Assembly (NCBI GenBank): GCA_004168015.1
Contig: SEYW01000015.1
Location: forward strand, 1-64,000
Origin: Methylolobus aquaticus
Lineage (GTDB): Bacteria; Pseudomonadota; Gammaproteobacteria; Methylococcales; Methylococcaceae
Direction of reading: 5' to 3'
DNA length: 64,000 nucleotides
Shown here: positions 27,021 to 35,835 of the stretch, piece after piece
Layout of the letters: each line of letters opens with the position of its first letter
Position numbering within the stretch: position 1 is the stretch's first letter
Notes under the pieces: generated by a model
Told to the model about the DNA's origin: nothing
Databases searched by the model: none
Seen by the model: only the letters and a program-made list of their open reading frames with translations
Program-made: the position numbers and the translations under genes

Positions 27021-27223
27021 CGAGCGGTCAGAAGTTGGCGGACTTGTTTCTCGACGGGAGACAGGGGGCTTCGCGATTGCTCGCCCAGACCCTGACTTCT
27101 ACTTCAGCAGTGGAGCGCCGAGTCGACTCCCTTGCAAACAACGGTGTTCGCTTCAACCGCGGTATGAGCGATACGATCGCAGTTGCGGAAATGTCTGTCT
27201 CAAAATTAAATGAAGGTAAATAG
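27017..27223 (+). CDS. Small hypothetical protein (68 aa), tightly coupled to both neighbours
   Basis: Unrecognised. The start ATG overlaps the sulfotransferase stop (ATGA) and its TAG is directly followed by the ATG of the GH5-like gene, so it fills the interval exactly. The protein is mildly basic and soluble-looking, with no signal peptide, membrane helix or metal motif. The end of the gene (ATGAAGGTAAATAG) also supplies the ribosome site for the next gene. It may be a real small protein or simply a coupling device; I cannot tell from sequence alone. Confidence 0.5.
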   Translation: MTSGQKLADLFLDGRQGASRLLAQTLTSTSAVERRVDSLANNGVRFNRGMSDTIAVAEMSVSKLNEGK

Positions 27224-28273
27224 ATGAGACTTGAAGTTAACAGATTCCGGGCTTTTTGGCTCGTCTTGGTCGCCTTATGTTTCTCTCTACAATCCGTGTC
27301 CGCGTTAGCCGGGAACGGAGATATCTCTCTCTCGGGAAGGAATATTCTGCGCGACGGCAAGCCCTGGGTGCCAAAAGGGTTTGTACTGGTGGCTTTTGTG
27401 GCTTCGAAGGAACATGCAAAGGACTCATTCGCTAAAGCTCGTGCGCGATATGGCACTCAACTGCTGGACAAGGTTAAGGGGTTTGGCGCGGATGTCGTCC
27501 GGATACATGCCAGCCAAGCAGCCCTCGATCCTAAATCTCCGATTTATTCGCCAGGCTACCTGGAAGACTACAAAAAGGGGATAGCGTTGGCCAGGGCGAA
27601 GGGATTGACGGTCATCGTGTCTATGCAGTGGGAAGAGACCACCGGTCTGAAAGGGCAATCGAATATGCCCTCCGACATGACGCGGCGTGCGTGGGAGCGA
27701 TTGGCACCGGTGTTTGCCAATGACCTTGGAGTCATGTACGAGTTGTTCAACGAACCGGGCCTCAAGGAACAAAATGCTAGGAACTGGCAGATCTGGAAGG
27801 ACGGGCATCAATCGCTCATCGATCTGGTTCGTCGGGCCGGCGCAAAAAATGTGCTTATCGTCGAGGGTTTGCGTATTGGACATTATCTGAGCAATGCCCC
27901 CAGCCTTAAGGATCCGATGAACAAATTGGTCTACGGCGTGCATCCGTTCATAAACAAGGAGACCCGCACTCGTGCCGACTGGGATCGGGATTGGGGGCGT
28001 TTTTCGGATAGTCACCCGGTGATTGTGACGGCCTTCAATGCGCATTCGAGCCGCGGAAACTGTAAACCCGACACGCCTAAAATCGTTTCGAACCTGCTCG
28101 ACTACCTCAGCGAGAAGAGGATTGGGGTGATTTTCTGGGCGTTTGATCTTCCCGGCCCGATTTTTGAGGACGGTGGGTTGGATCGTTTGACGAATTTTGA
28201 GAACTTCAGCTGCGCAGCGCCCAACAAGGGTGTAGGTGTGGCCGCACAGCGGCACTTTCGCGGAGCGCACTGA
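27224..28273 (+). CDS. Secreted GH5-like (cellulase-fold) protein with atypical active site
   Basis: A Sec signal peptide (residues about 1-30, ending SVSALAG) precedes a TIM-barrel protein of the glycoside hydrolase 5 kind: NILRDGKPWVPKGF, VVRIHASQ, the acid/base segment ELFNEP with E177, VYGVHPF and a late IFWAFDLPG strand. At the strand that normally carries the nucleophile (TEFG/GEFG pattern) the sequence reads VTAFNAHS, so the usual Glu is Ala270. The protein may therefore be inactive on glycosidic bonds or use another residue, perhaps acting as a binding protein in the periplasm or outside the cell. Length 349 aa. GAAGGT is the ribosome site. It closes the polysaccharide locus; processing or binding of the exported chain is an inference. 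Confidence 0.82.
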   Translation: MRLEVNRFRAFWLVLVALCFSLQSVSALAGNGDISLSGRNILRDGKPWVPKGFVLVAFVASKEHAKDSFAKARARYGTQLLDKVKGFGADVVRIHASQAALDPKSPIYSPGYLEDYKKGIALARAKGLTVIVSMQWEETTGLKGQSNMPSDMTRRAWERLAPVFANDLGVMYELFNEPGLKEQNARNWQIWKDGHQSLIDLVRRAGAKNVLIVEGLRIGHYLSNAPSLKDPMNKLVYGVHPFINKETRTRADWDRDWGRFSDSHPVIVTAFNAHSSRGNCKPDTPKIVSNLLDYLSEKRIGVIFWAFDLPGPIFEDGGLDRLTNFENFSCAAPNKGVGVAAQRHFRGAH

Positions 28274-28602
28274 GCTAGGCTGCGATGCGCGTTGTACAGC
28301 ACGGGTCCCATCATCCTCTTTTAGCGATACGAATCACGGGCGGTCATTTTTCTGACGGGTTGTGGGAGAGTAACGCGGATGATAAGTAAAGCTGTGTGTT
28401 TCTTCGCGGCGCGACAGCGCCGCGGGGGCCAGATGCAATACGGCGGGCGACACAGTTAGTTGCGGGTCGCCCGGCTTGTGTTGGCCGGGGCACTGGCTAG
28501 GTGGGTCCAGGAAGTGGCCGCGCCGGACTGGGCGCCGACAGTTTGTGCCTGGCGAAAGCCGCTTCTGGGAGTCAACAGTTTCAGATCCAATGGGAGGGGC
28601 TG
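28274..28602. other. Gene-free spacer (329 bp)
   Basis: No supported gene. It contains a perfect 8-bp hairpin, CGCGGCGC-GACA-GCGCCGCG, at 28405-28424, followed by a G-run rather than T residues, so not a classical terminator. Confidence 0.4.
28405..28424. repeat. Perfect GC-rich inverted repeat
   Basis: CGCGGCGC and GCGCCGCG separated by GACA. It lies at the right edge of the polysaccharide locus. Neither side has a T-run, so a role in transcription stop is not supported; it could be a protein-binding site or RNA-stabilising hairpin. Confidence 0.45.
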
Positions 28603-29010
28603 ATGGAATTCAATTTGCGGGGAAATAAGGTTGAAGTTCTTCGTTCGGTCACGGATGCGGAAACGGGTGAGGCAAAGTTTGAGCGAGTGACCGTTCTGAG
28701 GGCGGATACGCTGCGCTTGAACGAAACATTGCGGGCTAATTGTACCGAGGAGGAACTCGCGGAGATTCAAGGCTGGATCAAACGGAATAAAGCCAAGGCA
28801 GCGCTCAGAGGAGAATATGCGGCGGTGACGCTTGCGGAGCAGATGGATCTGGCGGGTCATTGGCTGGCACGGGCGGAACCTGCGTCCGCTGCAAAAATAA
28901 GAGAGGAAGTCAGGGCCGCCTGGCGTGTTCTGAGGAAAGCGCTCAACGCAACGGAAAAGCGGGCGACGCGCAGGAACAAGAAAAAACAGGGGCAAGGGCC
29001 TGGCGCCTGA
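28603..29010 (+). CDS. Hypothetical protein (135 aa)
   Basis: Not recognised. ATG 28603 has an excellent GGGAGGGG ribosome site 4-5 bases upstream; the frame also extends upstream to 28501 but that part reads like spacer. The protein is mostly helical by composition, has an EEELAEIQGWIKRNKAKAAL segment and ends in a very basic tail (TEKRATRRNKKKQGQGPGA), with no signal peptide, membrane helix or Cys cluster. The tail could touch nucleic acid or membrane, an inference. It stands alone between the polysaccharide locus and the convergent opgG gene, and a GGGCCTG/CAGGCCC inverted repeat follows its stop. Confidence 0.65.
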   Translation: MEFNLRGNKVEVLRSVTDAETGEAKFERVTVLRADTLRLNETLRANCTEEELAEIQGWIKRNKAKAALRGEYAAVTLAEQMDLAGHWLARAEPASAAKIREEVRAAWRVLRKALNATEKRATRRNKKKQGQGPGA

Positions 29011-29023
29011 TCCCGTCAGGCCC
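28996..29023 (+). terminator. Weak hairpin at the end of the 135-aa gene
   Basis: GGGCCTG (28996-29002) pairs with CAGGCCC (29017-29023), overlapping the stop codon; TGTTCCT follows. The loop is long and the U-run poor, so it is only a tentative terminator. Confidence 0.3.
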
Positions 29024-29149
29024 TGTTCCTAGCACTGACATGGTAGATGATGGCCAACCAGATCACCACCTTAGGGCCAGCTGTTTGACCGCGCGATGAC
29101 TAAGAGCACACGGTGACGCAGAGGTCACAAGCCGTACCGGTAATTTCGT

Positions 29150-30727
29150 TCAATCGCGCGGCCGAAACTGATACAGCCAGGTTTCCGTAAGGGCGGCGCC
29201 GTTTCCCTGGATGAACAGGCGTAGCTCGGTTACGTCAGGCGTGGCCGGTGTCAGGTCAAAGATGGCCCGCCAACGTTTCGTTCCGGGTATGGGTTCGATG
29301 AACGCGTTGGTAATGGTGCCCTGTGAGGTGTTGATGACGGGTGAAGCCTTCACGCTGTCGCCCCACAAGGGGTCCAGTGCCGCGCCGGCGAATTCCACGG
29401 CGAATTTGTATACACCTTTCGGCCTGGGTTTTCCGGGTTGGCCTCCTCGCCCGACCCGGGTCGCGACGCAGCGAGCAACAGCGGCGGGGTAAGGCTCGTC
29501 AGCCAGCCAGTGAAGGCGGTAGCGGAGCCGGTAGGCATTGCCGGCCGTGATGGGCGCGGCGGGCCGCCAGTAAGCGGTGATGTTGTCGTGAATCTCGTCG
29601 TCGGTGGGCAATTCGACGAGTTGCACCGACCCGGGTCCCCAGTCTTCCAGCGGCTCGACCCAAACGCTGGGACGGCGCTCATAGTTGACGCCGTCCAGGT
29701 AATTCTCGAAGTTTCGGTCGCGCTGCAACAAGCCAAAGCCTTTTGGATTCTGATCGGAGAAGCTGGACGTCACGGGTGTCGGAGGGTTTATCAAAGGGCG
29801 CCAGATGCGTTCTCCGCGGCCGGTCCAGATGGCGAGACCATCCGAGTCGTGTACCTCCGGGCGCCAGTCTTCGAGGCGATTCTTTTGCGACTCGCTGAAC
29901 CAGTACATCGATGTGAGCGGTGCAAGGCCTAGGCGCTTGATGTCCTTGCGGACGAATAACGAGGCCTCGACATCGATCACCACTCCCTGCGCGCGCGATA
30001 GCGCGAAGCGGTAGGCGCCCGTCAGGCTGGGCCCGTCCAGCAGTGCGTAAACGAAGACAGGGCCAGACTCGTTGGCGGTGTTTTCGATATAGAAGTCCGT
30101 GAAGTCGGGAAATTCTTCGGGTGTCGGCTCGGCACTGTCGACAGCTACGCCACGAGCAGAGAGACCATACTGATTCAGGGCGCCGATGGCCCGGAAATAG
30201 GAGGCACCGAGGAAGGCGATCCAATCCTGGGTTCGCCAGTCAGGACGGCTGCGCGATTCCTGCAATCGGAAGCCCGCGAACCCGGAATTGTCGGCGAGTT
30301 TGCGCGCGGGACTGTCTTTGGGCATCGAAAAGTAGCGGCTCGTGTACTGTACCCGGCGCGCTTTGCCGTCGCCGACCAGATGCATTTGCACGGCCTTTTG
30401 AAAGAACATACCCAAGTGGAAAAAGGTCATCGGATAGATGCCCGGATCCTTTGTACCGAGCGCATAGTCGGTATCAAAACGAATCTTGCCCCACTCCTCG
30501 TAGTCAATCCGCTCGACGATCTCGGGCGACGGCCGCATCGGACTTTGATAGGGCTTGGCTGCCAGTTGGTTGGCGTGGTCAACGAGTCCCTGGTAGCTGA
30601 AAGGCTGGGCCGGGCCTAACTGAAGCTCCGCTGCGATGGCGGCCGACAGTGTGGCGAAAACCAGGAGCGGCGCGATCAGGAAGCGGTGGTATGGGAAGGC
30701 TCTTAGCCAATGGGTGCTTGTGTACAT
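29150..30727 (-). CDS. opgG: Periplasmic glucan biosynthesis protein OpgG/OpgD
   Basis: MdoG-family protein needed for osmoregulated periplasmic glucan synthesis. The Sec-type signal peptide (about residues 1-33, ending AIAAELQ) lacks a twin-arginine motif, which fits OpgG better than OpgD. Following it are family segments PFSYQGLVDHANQLAAKPYQ, YPMTFFHLGMFFQK, FAGFRLQ, FLGASYFRAIGALNQYGLSARG, and FPDFTDFYIE, then an Ig-like C-terminal domain ending TETWLYQFRPRD. Length 525 aa, normal for the family. It is the last of the minus-strand genes and lies 224 bp after the hybrid kinase gene, so may have its own promoter. No opgH is seen in the window. It starts at ATG 30727. Confidence 0.93.
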   Translation of the reverse strand: MYTSTHWLRAFPYHRFLIAPLLVFATLSAAIAAELQLGPAQPFSYQGLVDHANQLAAKPYQSPMRPSPEIVERIDYEEWGKIRFDTDYALGTKDPGIYPMTFFHLGMFFQKAVQMHLVGDGKARRVQYTSRYFSMPKDSPARKLADNSGFAGFRLQESRSRPDWRTQDWIAFLGASYFRAIGALNQYGLSARGVAVDSAEPTPEEFPDFTDFYIENTANESGPVFVYALLDGPSLTGAYRFALSRAQGVVIDVEASLFVRKDIKRLGLAPLTSMYWFSESQKNRLEDWRPEVHDSDGLAIWTGRGERIWRPLINPPTPVTSSFSDQNPKGFGLLQRDRNFENYLDGVNYERRPSVWVEPLEDWGPGSVQLVELPTDDEIHDNITAYWRPAAPITAGNAYRLRYRLHWLADEPYPAAVARCVATRVGRGGQPGKPRPKGVYKFAVEFAGAALDPLWGDSVKASPVINTSQGTITNAFIEPIPGTKRWRAIFDLTPATPDVTELRLFIQGNGAALTETWLYQFRPRD

Positions 30728-30951
30728 GGTCCTTTATCGGTCCGGTGCTACGGTGCTGTGGCAGAGAAAGCGCGCATCGCGAAATGCGTTGACGACGAAT
30801 AGCGTGGCCCCGTCAGTTTTTCCGCGCCATCTTTCCATGATTCCCCTTAAACTGGAAGGCCGGCGGCGACAACGACCGCGCTTCGAGGCGGCGCCCTTCG
30901 GCGCCCGAGAGAGCGACGCGAAAGGGCGGCAATCCGCGCTGCGGTCTTGGA

Positions 30952-33900
30952 TTAGAAGCGCTCCGCTCCCGCGGTAGGTGTCGGCCCGGTATCTGGCGGT
31001 GCAACGGCCAGGCGTAGCCGTTCGAACTCAGGTTGCAGGCGCTCCGTCAGTCGCAGCAACTCGGCAGAACCCGTGTCGGCCGCCTGCTCGATACTGAGCG
31101 CAAGCGCGCTGAGTGCATCCGCTGCGACATTGGCTGCAGTGCCCTTGATCGTGTGTGCCTGGCGCTGTACGGCGGGCAGGTCGCCCGCGGCCAGCGCGGT
31201 CCGCAGTTGCTCGATACGCCCGGGCAGGTCTTCGCAAAAGCTATTGATCACCTCCCAATACAGATCCTCGTCATGCAATACCCTCCGATGGAGGGCCGCG
31301 GCATCGAATACCCGGATGTCAGCAATGCTGCGCGCCGGTACCTCATCGTTGGCTACAGGTGCTGGTGGTGACTGCGGCTCGGGGAGCCACCGGTCAAGCG
31401 CGCTCCGCAAGGCCTCCACGTCCAGTGGCTTGGTGAGATAGTCGTCCATGCCCGCCGCGAGGCAGCGCTCGCGGTCGCCGCGCATCGCGTGAGCAGTTAG
31501 CGCGATGATCGGGATATCGTGATTCCTGACTCCGGATTCGGGGTCACGAATCCGTCGGCTGGCGGAATAGCCATCGACTTCGGGCATCTGACAATCCATC
31601 AACACCAGATCGTAATCCCGCTGTGCCAGCTGCTCGAGACATTCCCGTCCGTTCTCCACGGCATCAGCGGTGTATCCGAGCTTGGCCAGGATGGCGAGCG
31701 TTACGCGCCGGTTAATCGCGTTGTCCTCGGCCAGGAGCACCTTCCGTGAGGTCGAGATATGGGCGTCCCCCGGTGCGCTAAGGTTTCGGGGCGCCGTTTC
31801 CTGATGTTGCGGCGAGCCGGACAGAAAGGCCGCGAGGCAGTCGAACAGGCGCGACGGTGTGATCGGCTTGGTCAAACAGGCTTCGATGCCGGCGCTGCGC
31901 AGGGCCGTCAGTTGCGCTTTGCCGCCGTAACTGGTCAGCGCAATCCACTTGGTGCTTTCCAATAGGGGGAGCCGTTCGCCCGCATCGACATAGCGCACCA
32001 GCTCGTCGAGATCCGCCGCACCGAGGTCCACGATTGCGAACCGGTAGGACTGCTGCGCCCGTCGGGCCTCCTCGAGCCTGAGCAAGGCGCCGTGGCGACT
32101 GCTCGCGGTGTGGCAAGCACAACCCCAGGATGTCAGCCATTCAGCCAGGATGGCTATCTGGCTGTTGTTGCCGCCGACGAGGAGCACGCTTGGGGCAGCT
32201 GGCAACTGGGTCGGACCGTAGGGTTGTGTGGTACCGGCATGTTGCTTCTCGAAGACGGCCGTAAACCAGAATTGCGAGCCGGCGCCCAGCGCGCTCGCGC
32301 TGCCGATCTCCCCTTGCATCAGGTTTACGAGTGTTCTGGCGATCGCGAGGCCAAGGCCGGTGCCCCCGTACTTTCGGGTGATCGCGCCGTCGACTTGCAT
32401 GAAGGGCTTGAAGAGTCCGGCCTGCCGGTCCGGAGCAATGCCGATACCGGTGTCGCTGACGCAAAAAAAGAGCGTCGTAAACTGTTCGTCTTCGCTGTCG
32501 ACGCGTACACGCAGTGTGATCTCGCCTTCTTCCGTGAACTTGATGGCATTGGACAGCAGGTTCATCAGAATCTGGCGCAAGCGGAGCGGATCACCCCGGA
32601 GCCGTGTGGGCAGGTCTGCTGCGAAATCACAGATCAGTTCCAGGTTTTTCTCCTGTGCCTTCAGGCCCGCGAGCCGAATGAGTGCATCGAGGCTGTCGTG
32701 CAGATCGAAGTCGATGCGTTCGAGTTCGAGTTTGCCGGCTTCGATTTTCGAGAAGTCCAGGATGTCGTTCAAAATCGTGAGCAAACTCTCGCCGCTATGA
32801 TGAATGATCTCCGCATATTCGCGGTGTTCCGCGGTCAGTCCTCCGGACAGCAACAATTCGGCAGCGGCCAGCACGCCGTTCAGCGGCGTCCTGATCTCGT
32901 GGCTCATGTTCGCGAGGAACTCGCTCTTCGCACGGTTCGCGCTTTCGGCGCGTTCCTTGGCTACCTGGAGCGCCAGTTCGGTCTGTTTGCGCTCGGTAAT
33001 GTCGCGCAGGAAGCCGACAAAGATTTTTCCTGCTTCACTGGTGGCGACATCGATCGACAGTTCGGCCGGGAATGCCGAGCCATCCGCGCGCATGCCGGAC
33101 ACCTCATTCCGTTGACGCAGCAGGTTGGCGACCCCGGTGCTCAGGTAGTGCTCCAGACCCTGGCCATCCGCTGCGGGATAGCCCGGCGGGATGATCAGCT
33201 GGGTCACTGGTTCACCGATGATGTCGTCGCGGCGATAGCCGAAGCAGGTTTCGGCGGCGGGATTGAATTCCAGGATACGCCCTTCATGGTCCACCACGAT
33301 GATGCAGTCCATGGCGGCATCGACCGTGGCCTTCAGCCGATCCGACAGGCTGCGTAGTCGGGACTCGTACTCCTTGCGGGCGGTGATGTCGTGCTGAATG
33401 CTGAAAAACCGCTCCAGGCCGCCCGGACCGTACGAACCAATGACTTCCAGTTCCACCCAGTACTCCCGGCCCTCCCGGTTGCAGATCAGGATTTCCACCT
33501 TGATCGAATCGCTGATGTGGCTCTTCCGGCGGCGAGCGACTTCCCGCAAAAGGAAACGGACCGTCCGGGGTGATGTTGCGGTGCCCCGCAGCAATAAACC
33601 TGGCTTCCTGCCGACGACCTCGGCGGCGGTGTACTGGGTGAGCCGGGTGAAAGCGGGATTGACCCATTCGATGACGCCGTCGCGATCGGTGATCAAGACT
33701 GCGCTGCGTGTCTCCCGGGCGACGAAGGCGAGGCGTGTCAATTCCAGTTCATTGCGCTTTTGTGTCGTGATGTCCATCAGCGTGCCGCTCGCGGCGCCGG
33801 GCCGCCCATCCCCGGCGTGCGTTCGCTCGCCACGCTCATGGACGTGACGGATCTGCCCGTCCGGACTCAAAACCCTATATTGGATGTCGATGCGCCCACC

Positions 33901-35061
33901 CGGCTCCGTCAAGGCGACACGAGCGGCGCGCAGCACGTTGCGGTCGTCGGGGTGGACTCGCGCAAAGAAGTCGACGTAACGGGGGTCGGCTACAAGCGGA
34001 AAGCCCAGGATTCTCTTGGTTTCATCCGACCAATACCATGTGTTTTCATCATGTGCCCATTCCCAGCTGCCGACGTGTGCAATGGCCTGCGCGCGTGCCA
34101 GGTGAGCTTCCTTACGGGCTAGCTGGTCAGTGCGCTCCGACACCTTCTGCTCGAGCAGTGCGGCATTTCGCTGGAGTTCCGCCAGCAGTCTTCTCCCGGC
34201 GCGATTTTGGGACATCACCACAAAGGCGGTGATCAGAAAGACCGCAGAGAAAAGCTGCGTCACGATCATCGACACGGCCGGTGAAGCCACCGCGAACTGG
34301 CCCTTTCCGTGAGTGGTTTCCCACATGGCAATGGCGACGACGAGGGTGCCGAAAAACGTGGTCCCGGCGGCGCCGTATTGCAGCGCCGACCATAAAAGGA
34401 ACGGTAGCAGCACGAAGATAGCCGGCAGACGCTGCTCGAAGATCATCACCTCCAACAGGGCTGTCGCAAACAGCAGAATCGCGTAGCCGGACAGATGTCC
34501 CAGACTGTGATCGGTGAAGTCGGGATTGCGCCACGCGTAGATCAGCGGAATCACCAGCATCGCACCGCTGAGGTTCCCCATCCACCAGGTCAGCAGCGGT
34601 ACCAATAGCGGGGGCTCCGTCGCGTTCAGCAGAATGAGCGCGCCAACCCCGAAAAATACGCTGAGACTATTGCCGAACAGAATGCTGAAGACGAGGACGG
34701 CGAAGTTTTCGGCCGATTCGAAAATATCCTCGGAATTGGCGTAGCGCCGGAACAGGTGTCCTGCCGCCACGGCCTCCAGGGTGTTGCCGAACGCGAACGG
34801 TAGTGCGAGCGCGGACGGCCCATCCATGACGGGCCCGTTGAGGGTCCAGGCGCCGAGGAAAACGCCTGGCCAGACCCACCGACCGAGCAGCAGCATGGCA
34901 GCCACACTGAGGCCGCAGGGCAGCCACAGCGCCGCTGCGCCGACGCCCTCCAGGGCGCTCAGCGCGTAGCTCAACCGCCCGAGCGCGACATAGGCCAGCG
35001 CGAGCCCCAGGCACCACACCAAACGGCGGCGTCGGGACGGTGTCCGGCCAAGATCGCTCAT
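30952..35061 (-). CDS. MASE1-PAS hybrid sensor histidine kinase with two receivers and Hpt
   Basis: A 1369-residue membrane-bound phosphorelay kinase. Order: MASE1 membrane sensor (about residues 10-295, eight or so helices), three PAS domains (about 325-445, 443-560, 573-690), HisKA with H721 in NMSHEIRTPLNG, HATPase (about 820-940; GIGIAPDR, GGTGLGLAI), a first receiver (about 965-1080), a second receiver with D1156 in LVLMDCQMP and LTKPL, and a C-terminal Hpt domain with H1303 in HTIKGTAANV. The first receiver has GGNNS in place of the acidic EDN pair, so it is probably degenerate. I chose ATG 35061, which overlaps the stop of the upstream O-methyltransferase gene by four bases (ATGA); an earlier frame start would add 17 residues inside that gene. 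No cognate regulator is adjacent; the signal is unknown. Confidence 0.93.
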   Translation of the reverse strand: MSDLGRTPSRRRRLVWCLGLALAYVALGRLSYALSALEGVGAAALWLPCGLSVAAMLLLGRWVWPGVFLGAWTLNGPVMDGPSALALPFAFGNTLEAVAAGHLFRRYANSEDIFESAENFAVLVFSILFGNSLSVFFGVGALILLNATEPPLLVPLLTWWMGNLSGAMLVIPLIYAWRNPDFTDHSLGHLSGYAILLFATALLEVMIFEQRLPAIFVLLPFLLWSALQYGAAGTTFFGTLVVAIAMWETTHGKGQFAVASPAVSMIVTQLFSAVFLITAFVVMSQNRAGRRLLAELQRNAALLEQKVSERTDQLARKEAHLARAQAIAHVGSWEWAHDENTWYWSDETKRILGFPLVADPRYVDFFARVHPDDRNVLRAARVALTEPGGRIDIQYRVLSPDGQIRHVHERGERTHAGDGRPGAASGTLMDITTQKRNELELTRLAFVARETRSAVLITDRDGVIEWVNPAFTRLTQYTAAEVVGRKPGLLLRGTATSPRTVRFLLREVARRRKSHISDSIKVEILICNREGREYWVELEVIGSYGPGGLERFFSIQHDITARKEYESRLRSLSDRLKATVDAAMDCIIVVDHEGRILEFNPAAETCFGYRRDDIIGEPVTQLIIPPGYPAADGQGLEHYLSTGVANLLRQRNEVSGMRADGSAFPAELSIDVATSEAGKIFVGFLRDITERKQTELALQVAKERAESANRAKSEFLANMSHEIRTPLNGVLAAAELLLSGGLTAEHREYAEIIHHSGESLLTILNDILDFSKIEAGKLELERIDFDLHDSLDALIRLAGLKAQEKNLELICDFAADLPTRLRGDPLRLRQILMNLLSNAIKFTEEGEITLRVRVDSEDEQFTTLFFCVSDTGIGIAPDRQAGLFKPFMQVDGAITRKYGGTGLGLAIARTLVNLMQGEIGSASALGAGSQFWFTAVFEKQHAGTTQPYGPTQLPAAPSVLLVGGNNSQIAILAEWLTSWGCACHTASSRHGALLRLEEARRAQQSYRFAIVDLGAADLDELVRYVDAGERLPLLESTKWIALTSYGGKAQLTALRSAGIEACLTKPITPSRLFDCLAAFLSGSPQHQETAPRNLSAPGDAHISTSRKVLLAEDNAINRRVTLAILAKLGYTADAVENGRECLEQLAQRDYDLVLMDCQMPEVDGYSASRRIRDPESGVRNHDIPIIALTAHAMRGDRERCLAAGMDDYLTKPLDVEALRSALDRWLPEPQSPPAPVANDEVPARSIADIRVFDAAALHRRVLHDEDLYWEVINSFCEDLPGRIEQLRTALAAGDLPAVQRQAHTIKGTAANVAADALSALALSIEQAADTGSAELLRLTERLQPEFERLRLAVAPPDTGPTPTAGAERF

Positions 35062-35723
35062 GCGTGTTTCAGTGCCAGCATCAGGCCATCGGCAATCGGT
35101 ACCAGGCTGCACGAAACGCGTTGATCGTCGCGGATCTTGGCGTTCAGTGCGCGAATCGCGATGGTGTCCGGGTCGCTGTGCGTGGCGTCAGCCACTCGTC
35201 CGCCCCACAGGACGTTGTCGATCAGGATCAGTCCTCCCGGGCGCAACAGTTCCAGGCAGCGTTCGTAGTATCCATCGTAGGCTGTCTTGTCGGCGTCGAT
35301 GAAGGCGAGGTCGAAGTGTCCAGCCTCTCCGCTCGCCAACAAGGAATCCAGGGTTTGAAGCGCGGGGCCGAGCCGCAGCTCGATGCGGTCCGCGACGCCG
35401 GCCCGAGTCCAATAACCTTGTGCGATAGCAGTCCAGTCCGGGTTGATGTCACAGGCGACAAGCTGCCCGCCTTCAGGCAGGGCCAGTGCCATCGCCAGGG
35501 AGCTGTATCCGGTGAACACGCCGATTTCGATGATGCGGCGCGTGCCGGTCAGCCTGACCAGCAGCGCCATGAACTGCCCCTGTTCCGGGGTGATCTGCAT
35601 CCCGGCGCCAGGGAGAGCGGATGTCTCTTCACGCAGTTCGGCCAGCAAAGGCGATTCGCGGACCGAGTTTGTCAGCAAGTATTGGTAGAGGGGATCGGAC
35701 AGACCGACGCTCTTGTTGGCCAT
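35058..35723 (-). CDS. Class I SAM-dependent O-methyltransferase (CCoAOMT/COMT-like)
   Basis: A 221-residue soluble methyltransferase of the Methyltransf_3 family, usually metal-dependent and acting on catechol-like hydroxyls. Seen: MQITPEQGQFMALL, the SAM motif IIEIGVFTGYSSLAMALALP, VACDINPDW, FDLAFIDADKTAYDGYYE with the metal-site Asp pair, and GGLILIDNVLWGG. ATG 35723 has AAGGAGA upstream. Its stop overlaps the kinase start in ATGA, so the two genes are translated together; what links a small-molecule methyltransferase to a phosphorelay kinase is unknown. The substrate cannot be named. Confidence 0.92.
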   Translation of the reverse strand: MANKSVGLSDPLYQYLLTNSVRESPLLAELREETSALPGAGMQITPEQGQFMALLVRLTGTRRIIEIGVFTGYSSLAMALALPEGGQLVACDINPDWTAIAQGYWTRAGVADRIELRLGPALQTLDSLLASGEAGHFDLAFIDADKTAYDGYYERCLELLRPGGLILIDNVLWGGRVADATHSDPDTIAIRALNAKIRDDQRVSCSLVPIADGLMLALKHA

Positions 35724-35835
35724 TGCTGTCTCCTTGCCGGGCAGGACCCCGCCGAGTGACGTTCATCGGACGATCCGTATTGTACACAGCGTACTCTTGC
35801 TGTCCGCATTCCCCGTATTACCGTGTTCCAAGCCA

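Noticed and set aside
32092-33357. 421-codon plus-strand frame within the hybrid kinase gene
   Set aside because: Antisense to well-defined HATPase, HisKA and PAS domains.
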